Notes under the pieces: model-generated | The model's database searches: none | Told to the model about the DNA's origin: nothing | The model's input: the letters and a program-made list of their open reading frames with translations, nothing else | Shown: in pieces, positions 35,107 through 43,266 of the stretch | How the letters are laid out: the number at the start of each line of letters is the position of its first letter | How positions within the stretch are numbered: the first letter of the stretch is position 1 | Assembly (NCBI GenBank): GCA_045592985.1 | Contig: JAZNVU010000046.1 | Coordinates: 85,204 to 149,203 of the forward strand | Length of the DNA: 64,000 bases | Reading direction: 5' to 3' | Origin: UMGS172 sp045592985 | Lineage (GTDB): Bacteria > Bacillota > Clostridia > Oscillospirales > Acutalibacteraceae | Made by a program: the position numbers and the translations under genes

Positions 35107-36922
35107 AGTATTTAATTATATTATCTGCAGTTTTTTCAGGAATACCCACACTCATCAGTTCTTCTTTAGTTACATTCTGAATTTTAGCGAGACTCTTGAA
35201 TTTATTTAACAAGAGTTTCGCTCTTTTTTCACCCACACCCTCTATTTCGGTAAGTTTGAGTTGCAATGTGTTCATTCCTCTTGACTTGCGATGGTATCCG
35301 ATAGCAAATCTGTGAACTTCTTCTTGAATGTTTGATACAAGAGTATAAACACTTCGGTTGGCTTTAATGGCAATTTCACCGCCGGACGAAGTAACCGCCC
35401 TGGTTTTATGCTTTGAGTCTTTAACCATACCAAACACAGGCACATCAATATCAAGTCGGTTTAAAACCTCGGTTACGGCCAACAGTTGACCTTTACCGCC
35501 GTCAAGCAAAATTAAATCAGGTAATCTACCGAAACCGTCATTGGTTTCGGCTTTTTTATATTCTAAAAATCTTCGTTCAATAACCTCAGCCATTGAACGG
35601 AAGTCGTCCTGACCTGAAAAACTTTTAATTTTGAACTTTTTATAATCCTGTTTATATGGTTTACCGTCTTTAAACACAACCATACCCGCAACATTATCCT
35701 CGCCTGCGGTGTTGGAAATATCGTATGACTCGATAAATTTTGGCGGTTTAGATAAACCTAAAAGCCTTGCAAGTTCATCAAGCCCTGCGGTTTGACCGAT
35801 GTGTCTTCCCAAATGCTGAGCAAGACGCTCGGACGCATTATTTCGGCACATGGTTACAAGATGCTCCTGTTCACCACGTTCGGGAATATGAACAGTCACA
35901 TTGGTCCCGCGTTTTTCACTAAGCCATTGTTCAATAAGTTCCCTATCCTCTACCTCACCGTCAACCGTAACTCTCGGCGGTATATTTTCACGCAAGGTAT
36001 AGTACCTTCTCAAAAATTCACCTCTCGATGATGCCAAATCATCAACTGCATCAATAAGAAACTCCTCGCGGTCGGAAAGTTTACCATCAACAAAAACAAA
36101 AACTTCAAAACATGCGGCTTCAGGAGTGACAGCAAGAGCAATGATATCTTGTCTTTTATAAGTAGAACTGTAAATCTTTTGGCGGTCTCTGATTTTTTCA
36201 ACCGCAGTAATACGGTCACGAAGTTTAGCTGCCTTTTCAAATTCAAGGTTTTCGGCAGCCTCGTCCATCTCATCGCGCATGGCTGAAACCGACTTGGCAA
36301 CGTCACCCTTTAAAAACTCAACTGCTTGTTTAACCGTTTCGCGGTATTCGGCAGCCGATATTTTACCGCTACACGGTGCCGAGCAATTTTTTATATGGAA
36401 ATTAAGGCAAGGACGCGATTTTCGGTCGATACATTGAGGAAACAGTTTATTACAATGCGGCAAACAGAAGATTTTTTTTACCTCGTCAATGGTCTGCTTC
36501 ACAACAAACCCCGAAACGTAAGGTCCCAAATACTCGGCATTTTTATCATCGGTATCAAAAGAAGCCGAAATTGTCGGCCACTCACCTTTTGTGACCTTAA
36601 TATAATGATAACCCTTGTCGTCTTTCAACAAAATATTATATTTAGGCTGATACTGCTTTATAAGCGAACATTCAAGCACCAAAGCCTCAAACTCGCTGTC
36701 ACAGATTATATATTCAAAATCATGCACGTTGGAGACCATTCTTCTGACTTTTTCGCTATGCTGATTTCCGCTACCAAAATACTGTGAAACTCTGTTCTTG
36801 AGCTTTTTAGCCTTGCCGACATAGATAATTTCGCCCGATTTTGCGTGCATAATATAAACACCGGGCAAAAGCGGCAATTTCATCGACTTTTCGCGTAATG
36901 CTTTTAACTTCTCGTCGGTCAT
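35096..36922 (-). CDS. uvrC: Excinuclease ABC subunit C, 608 aa
   Basis: The nuclease that makes both incisions in nucleotide excision repair. GIY-YIG domain at the N-terminus (PGVYIMHAKSGEIIYVGKA), a UVR motif (NLEFEKAAKLRDRI) near residue 210, the RNase H-like catalytic domain (ESYDISNTAGED; LILLDGGKGQL) and C-terminal helix-hairpin-helix repeats (IEGVGEKRAKLLL). Ribosome-binding site AAAGGAG. Last gene of the minus-strand run from 41.0 kb. Confidence 0.97.
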   Translation of the reverse strand: MTDEKLKALREKSMKLPLLPGVYIMHAKSGEIIYVGKAKKLKNRVSQYFGSGNQHSEKVRRMVSNVHDFEYIICDSEFEALVLECSLIKQYQPKYNILLKDDKGYHYIKVTKGEWPTISASFDTDDKNAEYLGPYVSGFVVKQTIDEVKKIFCLPHCNKLFPQCIDRKSRPCLNFHIKNCSAPCSGKISAAEYRETVKQAVEFLKGDVAKSVSAMRDEMDEAAENLEFEKAAKLRDRITAVEKIRDRQKIYSSTYKRQDIIALAVTPEAACFEVFVFVDGKLSDREEFLIDAVDDLASSRGEFLRRYYTLRENIPPRVTVDGEVEDRELIEQWLSEKRGTNVTVHIPERGEQEHLVTMCRNNASERLAQHLGRHIGQTAGLDELARLLGLSKPPKFIESYDISNTAGEDNVAGMVVFKDGKPYKQDYKKFKIKSFSGQDDFRSMAEVIERRFLEYKKAETNDGFGRLPDLILLDGGKGQLLAVTEVLNRLDIDVPVFGMVKDSKHKTRAVTSSGGEIAIKANRSVYTLVSNIQEEVHRFAIGYHRKSRGMNTLQLKLTEIEGVGEKRAKLLLNKFKSLAKIQNVTKEELMSVGIPEKTADNIIKYFNV

Positions 36923-36954
36923 AACGGTCTCCTTTCTTTAAATTTTAAATAAAA

Positions 36955-37449
36955 CTATTTGGATAGATGATAGCCAATTCTCGGTGATTTACCCTCCCAA
37001 TCGGCATAAACATAAATAGTACCGCAAGGCTTAAAGCCAAGACGTGACAATGCGTTTTGCATGGCGATGTTATTCTCGTGAGTGTCTATTCTTATATTAT
37101 TACAAAATTGTGTTGTGTAATCGACAGCCATTTTTAAAACGCCTTTAACACGGCCAGAAGATGCAATCCTATGGATAACGTAATACGGTTTATCGTTAAG
37201 CCACTTACCCTCAATTTCAAGGTAGGTTTCATCAGGACCGGATTCCATAAGAAAAACACCCTCACAAACACCGTCTTGTTCGACAACGTAAAGTCGACCA
37301 AGCAAAATATCCTCTTCAAGTAAATGTTTATATGGATATTCAGTACCCCATTGTGTAGGATTACCGTTTTGAGCCATGGTTTTGCGTGCGTTAGAATAAA
37401 TATCTAAAATTGCAGACAAATCTTCCATTTCCGCTTTGCGAATTTGCAT
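36955..37449 (-). CDS. GNAT family N-acetyltransferase, 164 aa
   Basis: Acetyl-CoA-dependent acyltransferase fold. The helical start (MQIRKAEMEDLSAILDIY) and the acetyl-CoA loop region around YVIHRIASSGRVKGVLKMA fit; the C-terminal HENNIAMQNALSRLGFKPCG is a classical GNAT beta-bulge end. Substrate unknown. Its ATG shares one base with the GDPD stop. Confidence 0.87.
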   Translation of the reverse strand: MQIRKAEMEDLSAILDIYSNARKTMAQNGNPTQWGTEYPYKHLLEEDILLGRLYVVEQDGVCEGVFLMESGPDETYLEIEGKWLNDKPYYVIHRIASSGRVKGVLKMAVDYTTQFCNNIRIDTHENNIAMQNALSRLGFKPCGTIYVYADWEGKSPRIGYHLSK

Positions 37450-38456
37450 TATTTATACTCCTCCAAAACACTTTTAAGCAAAACGGGGTCGTCGGTCATA
37501 ATACAGTCGCAACCAAGCTCGATAAGTTCACGCATTTCATCGGCATCGTTTATGGTCCAATACTGAACTGAAATATTTCTGCGATGAGCACGGTCGATAA
37601 TAGTCTTTTTATCTAATTTCAATTCTATTCCCAAATCATAACTCATAGGAATTTGCAAGCAAGCAAAATCGCTGTTATCAAAGAGATTAACGCCCAAGAA
37701 CTGCGTTAAAATAAACTTAGCGGCTGTGCCTGTGGGTGCACCACGAAGAAGTTCGGGATACTTTGCTTTAAGTTCCTGTTCAATCTCATCATGGAACGTG
37801 CCGACAACCATCTGCTCCTTATATTTTGGGTACTTATTAAGAGTTTCATTGAGAATTTCACAGGCTTTAAATCCATTTTCACCCTCATTTTTTATCTCAA
37901 CGATAAACATAAGGTCAGGATTAGACTCATAAAACTCCTCAAAAAGTTTGTCAACGGTTGCTATCTGCAGACCTTTATCTGCTATATCAGTCTCGTCCTT
38001 ATAAATACGGTTACCGTCTTTGTCTTCAAAATAATAACCGAAGTTGTATGTCTCAAGTTCAGCCAAGGTCATATCCGAAATATAATGACGTTTACTTTCG
38101 TCCTTGCAAAGTTCTTTAACATCTTCAAGCGAAATATCACCGTTAACGTTACAGGTTTCGTCGATATAATCGTCATGGTTATAAACAAGATAACCGTCTT
38201 TGGTCAAATAAAGGTCGCTCTCGATGATATCTACACCGATAGTAGAAACTGCTTCGCGGAAAGCAAGCATAGTATTTTCAGGGTTATTAATAGCACCGCC
38301 TCTGTGGGCTGCGATAAGAGGTAATTTGCCCTTTTCGACAACAAACGGATTGTTCTCTACGTTTGCTTTAGGCGGTATAATATTAATTGTTGCAAAGAAA
38401 ACTACCAAAACAGCAATGATAATACCGATAATTTTTAATGCCTTATACCTTTTCAT
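37449..38456 (-). CDS. Glycerophosphodiester phosphodiesterase, membrane-anchored, 335 aa
   Basis: Hydrolyses glycerophosphodiesters to sn-glycerol-3-phosphate. One N-terminal membrane helix (about residues 8-28) places the domain outside. Catalytic motifs AAHRGGAINNPENT and ESDLYLTKDGYLVYNHDD are intact, as is IVEIKNEG. The ATG at 38456 is used (AAAGGAG upstream). It may help recycle glycerol phosphate from teichoic acids or lipids. Confidence 0.92.
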   Translation of the reverse strand: MKRYKALKIIGIIIAVLVVFFATINIIPPKANVENNPFVVEKGKLPLIAAHRGGAINNPENTMLAFREAVSTIGVDIIESDLYLTKDGYLVYNHDDYIDETCNVNGDISLEDVKELCKDESKRHYISDMTLAELETYNFGYYFEDKDGNRIYKDETDIADKGLQIATVDKLFEEFYESNPDLMFIVEIKNEGENGFKACEILNETLNKYPKYKEQMVVGTFHDEIEQELKAKYPELLRGAPTGTAAKFILTQFLGVNLFDNSDFACLQIPMSYDLGIELKLDKKTIIDRAHRRNISVQYWTINDADEMRELIELGCDCIMTDDPVLLKSVLEEYK

Positions 38457-38496
38457 GATTTTAACTCCTTTTATAAAATACAATTAAAATTATAAA

Positions 38497-39654
38497 TTAT
38501 CTATTAGCAATTTTTTGCATTAAAACAACCGTCTCAACGTGTTCGGTATGCGGAAACATATCAACCGGTTGAATTTTTTTAACCCTATACCCTTTTCGAG
38601 TTAAATAAGACAAATCTCGGTTTTGGGTTTCGGGGTTGCAGGATATGTAGACAACCTTGTTTGGAGTAAGTTCTACTAGGCATTTTAAAAATTCAAGACT
38701 TGCACCGGCTCTCGGCGGGTCCATAATAACAACATCGTATTTTTCGTTGTTTTTAGCGGCGTCTATCATAAAATTACCGGCATCAGCTTCATAAAATTTT
38801 ATATTTGTTACATTGTTTAACTCTGCATTAACCTTTGCATCTTTAACAGCGTCTGCGTTAAGTTCTACACCCACCACATGCTTGGCTTTTTTAGAGGCGA
38901 TTATACCTATAGTACCTGTTCCGCAATAAGCATCTAGTAACCTTTCGTTGCCGCTAAGGTCTGCAAAATCAATTGCCTTATTATAAAGTACCTCAGTCTG
39001 TATAGGATTGATTTGATAAAATGCCTTGGGCGAAATTCTGAACTTAAAACCGCAGAGTTCTTCTTCAATATATCCACTGCCGTAAAGCACCCGTGACTCA
39101 TCACCCAAAACAAGGCTTGTACGCTTATTGTTAACATTCTGAACTATGGTTGTGATTTCCGGATGTCGTGAAAGAAGTGCGTTTATGAACTGAGATTCTT
39201 TCAGAAAATCCGAAACAGACGTCACAAGTACAACCATAATCTCACCACTTGCAAACCCTCTTTTTATAAGGACGTGACGCAAAAAACCTTTCATAGTAAC
39301 GTCGTTAAATGGTTTTAATTTAAAACTCCTGAGCAGTTTTCTTATGGTAACAATAATTTCGTCGGCTTTTATATCTTCAATTAAGCAACTGTCAACCGGA
39401 ACAATATTGTGAGTTGAAGATTGATAAACACCCGATATTATCTCGCCGTTTCTTTCCCCAAAAGCCGCTTGCACCTTGTTACGGTAATGGTACGGATGCT
39501 CCATACCGATAATCTCATTAACATGGTGATATTTACCTAATAATTTTATAACCTTAACCTGCTTAAAACTTAGTTGTTTTTCATAATTTAGGTTTTGAAG
39601 TTGACACCCACCGCACTTTTTACGATGAGGACATTTTACATCTATTTCTCTCAT
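38497..39654 (-). CDS. RumA/RlmD-family RNA m5U methyltransferase without TRAM domain, 385 aa
   Basis: Methylates uracil C5 in RNA with SAM. The N-terminal Fe-S cysteine cluster is C9-P-H-R-K-K-C15-G-G-C18, with no TRAM domain before it. The C-terminal methyltransferase domain has DAYCGTGTIGI, MDPPRAG, the catalytic cysteine in VYISCNPETQNRDL and a C-terminal HTEHVETVVLM. A fourth Fe-S cysteine probably lies near 90 (PVDSCLIE). Directly downstream of a TRAM-containing paralogue, overlapping it by 4 nt. Confidence 0.92.
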   Translation of the reverse strand: MREIDVKCPHRKKCGGCQLQNLNYEKQLSFKQVKVIKLLGKYHHVNEIIGMEHPYHYRNKVQAAFGERNGEIISGVYQSSTHNIVPVDSCLIEDIKADEIIVTIRKLLRSFKLKPFNDVTMKGFLRHVLIKRGFASGEIMVVLVTSVSDFLKESQFINALLSRHPEITTIVQNVNNKRTSLVLGDESRVLYGSGYIEEELCGFKFRISPKAFYQINPIQTEVLYNKAIDFADLSGNERLLDAYCGTGTIGIIASKKAKHVVGVELNADAVKDAKVNAELNNVTNIKFYEADAGNFMIDAAKNNEKYDVVIMDPPRAGASLEFLKCLVELTPNKVVYISCNPETQNRDLSYLTRKGYRVKKIQPVDMFPHTEHVETVVLMQKIANR

Positions 39655-41000
39655 GTTTTTCTCACAAAATTCACAACCGTTTCAACATGACCCGTTCGCG
39701 GGAACATATCAAAAGCGGCAGCATTTATAATTTCATAACCGTTCTCTATAAAATTCTTACTGTCTCTGGCCAAAGTTGCCGAGTCGCAAGAAACATACAC
39801 AACTCTTTCGGGTACAAATCCATTACAGATTGTATTAATAAGTGCCGCATCGCAACCTTTTCTTGGAGGGTCAACAATCACAACATCGGGTTTAATACCC
39901 TTTTCTTCCAATTCTTTTGCAGCAAAAGCGGCATCACCACAAAAAAATTCGGCATTATCTATTCCGTTCTCTTTTGCATTGAATTTAGCATCGTTAATTG
40001 CTTCGGGTACAAGTTCAACACCGTATATCTTTTTGGCTTTATTAGCCATAGAAAGACCGATTGTACCCGCACCGCAATAAAGATCAATAACAGTTTTGCC
40101 GTCAACCTCAGCGTATTCTGCCGCCTTTTCATATAGTTTTTCGGCGACAAAATGGTTAACCTGATAGAACGACAACGGTGAAATTTTAACCCTTACACCA
40201 CACAGAATATCAGTAATATGGTCTTTTCCGTATAGCGTTTTACACTTACCACCCATGACAACATTCGTATCAAAGGTATTAAAATTAAGCATTATAGATG
40301 AAATATCATTACATTTTTCTAGTAACATCTTGCAAAAATCGTCCCAAAAAGGCAACTCTTTTCCGTTTATAACAAGGCATACCATAATTTCTTTGGTTTC
40401 TACGGCCTTTCTTAAATAAAGATGACGGATAAGACCTTTATGTTCAGTTTCGTCATAAACGCTGACATTGTATTTTTTTATAAAATCTTTCAAAACATTT
40501 GCAATACACGAAAATTCTTTCGGTTGCAACAAACAATCTTCACAAGGAACAAGTCTATGGGTGTGATTTGAGAAAAAACCAACTTGAGGTTCGCCGTCTA
40601 TCATTGCAACGGGAAATTGCGCTTTGTTACGGTAACGGTCGGGTTCACCGCCAAAAATAGGTTCAAATTTGGGCTCCAAACCGGCAATTCTCTTAAAATT
40701 ATTCTTAACTGTATTTTCTTTGAGTTTAAGTTCATCAGAATAATTGATATGCCTGAATGAGCATCCTCCGCATTTTGAAGCGTTTGGGCAATCAACATCA
40801 CGTCTCTTATCGGATTTTTTTAAAATTTCTTCAATTTTTGCATAAGCAAGGCTTGATTTGACCTTTAAAATTTTCGCCTTAACAACATCACCCGTCACGG
40901 CATTGGGCACGAAAACAGCAAGACCTTCATAGCGACCTACACCGCTGCCGTCTAAAGTTATGTCTTTAATTTCTATTTCGATAAAATCATTTTTTTTCAT
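39651..41000 (-). CDS. rlmD: RumA/RlmD-family 23S rRNA m5U methyltransferase with TRAM domain, 449 aa
   Basis: An N-terminal TRAM domain (about residues 5-58; DITLDGSGVGRYEG) binds RNA. The Fe-S cysteines lie in CPNASKCGGCSF (C71, C77, C80) and PCEDCLLQ. SAM motif DLYCGAGTIGLS, VDPPRKG, and catalytic cysteine in VYVSCDSATLARDS. It is the full-length form, most likely acting on 23S rRNA; the exact uridine (747 or 1939 type) is not decided by sequence. Head of the minus-strand run to uvrC. Confidence 0.93.
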   Translation of the reverse strand: MKKNDFIEIEIKDITLDGSGVGRYEGLAVFVPNAVTGDVVKAKILKVKSSLAYAKIEEILKKSDKRRDVDCPNASKCGGCSFRHINYSDELKLKENTVKNNFKRIAGLEPKFEPIFGGEPDRYRNKAQFPVAMIDGEPQVGFFSNHTHRLVPCEDCLLQPKEFSCIANVLKDFIKKYNVSVYDETEHKGLIRHLYLRKAVETKEIMVCLVINGKELPFWDDFCKMLLEKCNDISSIMLNFNTFDTNVVMGGKCKTLYGKDHITDILCGVRVKISPLSFYQVNHFVAEKLYEKAAEYAEVDGKTVIDLYCGAGTIGLSMANKAKKIYGVELVPEAINDAKFNAKENGIDNAEFFCGDAAFAAKELEEKGIKPDVVIVDPPRKGCDAALINTICNGFVPERVVYVSCDSATLARDSKNFIENGYEIINAAAFDMFPRTGHVETVVNFVRKT

Positions 41001-41065
41001 AAAAAAATCCTTTGAATAAATACTTAAAAAGGGTCAAAAATATTAACGGAAAAGGAGTTGATAAA

Positions 41066-41296
41066 ATGTTTGATAAATTATGCCTTACACTTTTAATCAT
41101 TGGCGGTCTTAACTGGGGCAGTATCGGTCTTTTCCAATTTGACCTCGTAGCATGGCTTTTCGGAGGGCAGGATGCAATTTTAAGCCGTATCGTGTACACA
41201 GTAATAGCACTTGCGGGTATTTGGTGCATCTCGCTTCTCTTCCGTGACACTGAGGCCGGTGACAGCGATATGCCTATGGCAAGAGGCGCAGACTAA
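41066..41296 (+). CDS. DUF378 family small membrane protein, 76 aa
   Basis: Two membrane helices (about residues 3-28 and 40-58) with the family signature GGLNWGSIGLFQFDLVAWLFG and a short acidic tail. Function unknown; related to B. subtilis YuzA. The ATG at 41066 is preceded by AAAGGAG. Confidence 0.88.
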   Translation: MFDKLCLTLLIIGGLNWGSIGLFQFDLVAWLFGGQDAILSRIVYTVIALAGIWCISLLFRDTEAGDSDMPMARGAD

Positions 41297-41315
41297 TTCT
41301 TGCGTCTAAAATCAG

Positions 41316-41344
41316 AGTCATTCCGTAATTTAAGCGGAATGACT
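41316..41344. terminator. Terminator after the DUF378 gene
   Basis: AGTCATTCCG/CGGAATGACT with a 9-nt loop and TTTATTATTTTT after it on the plus strand; the minus strand has a weaker T tract for ygiQ. Confidence 0.85.
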
Positions 41345-41361
41345 TTTATTATTTTTGCAGT

Positions 41362-43266
41362 CTACCTTTTTCCGTCCCACTTACCCTTAGCCTTAAATGT
41401 TTTTTTAGTTTTTTGGTTAAATTTCGCGTTTTTGGTCTTTTGTGCTTTAGTATCACGCAATTGACTACCCAAAAATTTAGGCGCATTGATAAGACAGTTT
41501 TCGCCTGTACCTATAAGTTCGGTCCTACCGGCATTTTTTAATGCTTTTAAAACAATTTCACGGTTTTCTGGTTTAAAATACTGCAAAAGAGCCCTCTGCT
41601 CAGCCTTTTGCTGGGGTGTTTTAGGAACAAAAACAGGCTCCAAACTATAAGGGTCAAGTTCAGTATAATACATACAGGTAGAAATTGTGCCGGGAGTGGG
41701 ATAAAAATCCTGCACCTGTTCGGGACGCATTTTATTTTGTTTTAAAAACAAAGCAAGGTCAATAGCATCGGTAAGTCTGCAACCGGGATGACTTGACATA
41801 AGGTACGGAACAAGGTACTGCTCCTTACCCTTTTCTTTGGTGATTTTATAAAACTTTTTTACGAATCTGCGATAGGTCTCGATATGCGGTTTACCCATTT
41901 TATCAAGTACAAAATCGGAGCAATGTTCCGGTGCAACCTTTAACTGCCCACTAACATGATGCTCTACAAGTTCGCGGAAAAATTCGTCATTTTTATCGGC
42001 CAAAAGATAATCAAAACGAATACCCGAACGTATAAAGACCTTTTTAACACCTTTAATTGCTCGAATTTTTCTAAGCAATTCGAGGTATTCAGTATGGTCG
42101 GCAACCAAATTTTTACAAATATTCGGTGCAAGGCATTTTTTACCTTTGCAAAGACCGTTTTTGAGTTGTTGTTCGCACGACGGTTGTCTAAAATTGGCGG
42201 TTGGACCGCCAACATCATGTATATATCCTTTAAAATGAGAATTTTTGGTTAAAAATTCAACCTCTTTTAAGATTGATTTTTCACTTCTTGTGGCTATTTG
42301 CCTGCCCTGATGATATGCAATTGAGCAAAAATTACAAGCGCCGAAGCAACCGCGGTTATGAGTTACTGAAAACTCAACCTCTTTGATAGCAGGCACTCCA
42401 CCCAAAGCCTCATAAGACGGGTGATAATATCTCATATACGGTAAATCGTATACTTTATCCAACTCTTCGGTTGTAAGAGGTCGCATAGGTTTGTTCTGAA
42501 CAACGTATAGGTTGCCGTGCTTTTGTACCAATCGTTTACCTCGAACTGCATCTTGCTCGTCGTACTGTACCCTGCATGCAATTGCATACTGACGTTTTGA
42601 CTCGGTTACCGACTCAAAAGACGGAACAGAAACGGCATTAATTCCCTCAACATTCTCCGCAACGTATACAGTTCCGTCGATATCAGTAAGATTTTTTATA
42701 TTTTCACCGTTTCTAATGCGATTGGCAATCTCAATAGTCTGCAACTCGCCCATTCCGTACGACAAAAGGTCAGCAGTACTGTCAACGAGTATCGACGGCA
42801 TGACGGAATCTGACCAATAATCATAATGTGCAAAACGGCGTAACGATGCCTCAACACCGCCGATAATTATAGGCACATCGCCATAAACCTTGCGGATGAG
42901 TTTACAATAAACAACGGTAGCTCGATCGGGTCGTTTACCAGCAACACCGCCCGGTGAATACATATCTTCACTTCTCGTTCGTTTTGCGGCTGTATAGTGC
43001 GCTACCATGGAATCAATGTTTCCACCGCCGACCATAAAGCCGTAACGCGGTTTGCCGAAAACAGATATACTACTATCGTTTTTCCAATCAGGCTGCGGAA
43101 TAATACCTACCTTAAAACCCTGGCTTTCTAGCACTCGTGCTATTATGGTTGTACCAAAAGAGGGATGGTCCACATAAGCGTCACCCGACACAACAACGAA
43201 GTCAACGCTGTCCCACCCTCTATTTAGCATTTCGGTTTTAGTTATAGGGAGATAACCGTTATTCAC
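41362..43266 (-). CDS. YgiQ family radical SAM protein, 634 aa
   Basis: A large radical-SAM enzyme of unresolved substrate. The Fe-S motif is CFGACNFCSIAYHQG; family stretches include YLPITKTEMLNRGWDSVDF, HPSFGTTIIARVLE, GGVEASLRRFAHYDYW and the C-terminal DFYPTPGTISTCMYYT. The GTG at 43266 lies inside the last codons of ftsK (8-nt overlap), so translation is probably coupled. Confidence 0.93.
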   Translation of the reverse strand: MNNGYLPITKTEMLNRGWDSVDFVVVSGDAYVDHPSFGTTIIARVLESQGFKVGIIPQPDWKNDSSISVFGKPRYGFMVGGGNIDSMVAHYTAAKRTRSEDMYSPGGVAGKRPDRATVVYCKLIRKVYGDVPIIIGGVEASLRRFAHYDYWSDSVMPSILVDSTADLLSYGMGELQTIEIANRIRNGENIKNLTDIDGTVYVAENVEGINAVSVPSFESVTESKRQYAIACRVQYDEQDAVRGKRLVQKHGNLYVVQNKPMRPLTTEELDKVYDLPYMRYYHPSYEALGGVPAIKEVEFSVTHNRGCFGACNFCSIAYHQGRQIATRSEKSILKEVEFLTKNSHFKGYIHDVGGPTANFRQPSCEQQLKNGLCKGKKCLAPNICKNLVADHTEYLELLRKIRAIKGVKKVFIRSGIRFDYLLADKNDEFFRELVEHHVSGQLKVAPEHCSDFVLDKMGKPHIETYRRFVKKFYKITKEKGKEQYLVPYLMSSHPGCRLTDAIDLALFLKQNKMRPEQVQDFYPTPGTISTCMYYTELDPYSLEPVFVPKTPQQKAEQRALLQYFKPENREIVLKALKNAGRTELIGTGENCLINAPKFLGSQLRDTKAQKTKNAKFNQKTKKTFKAKGKWDGKR

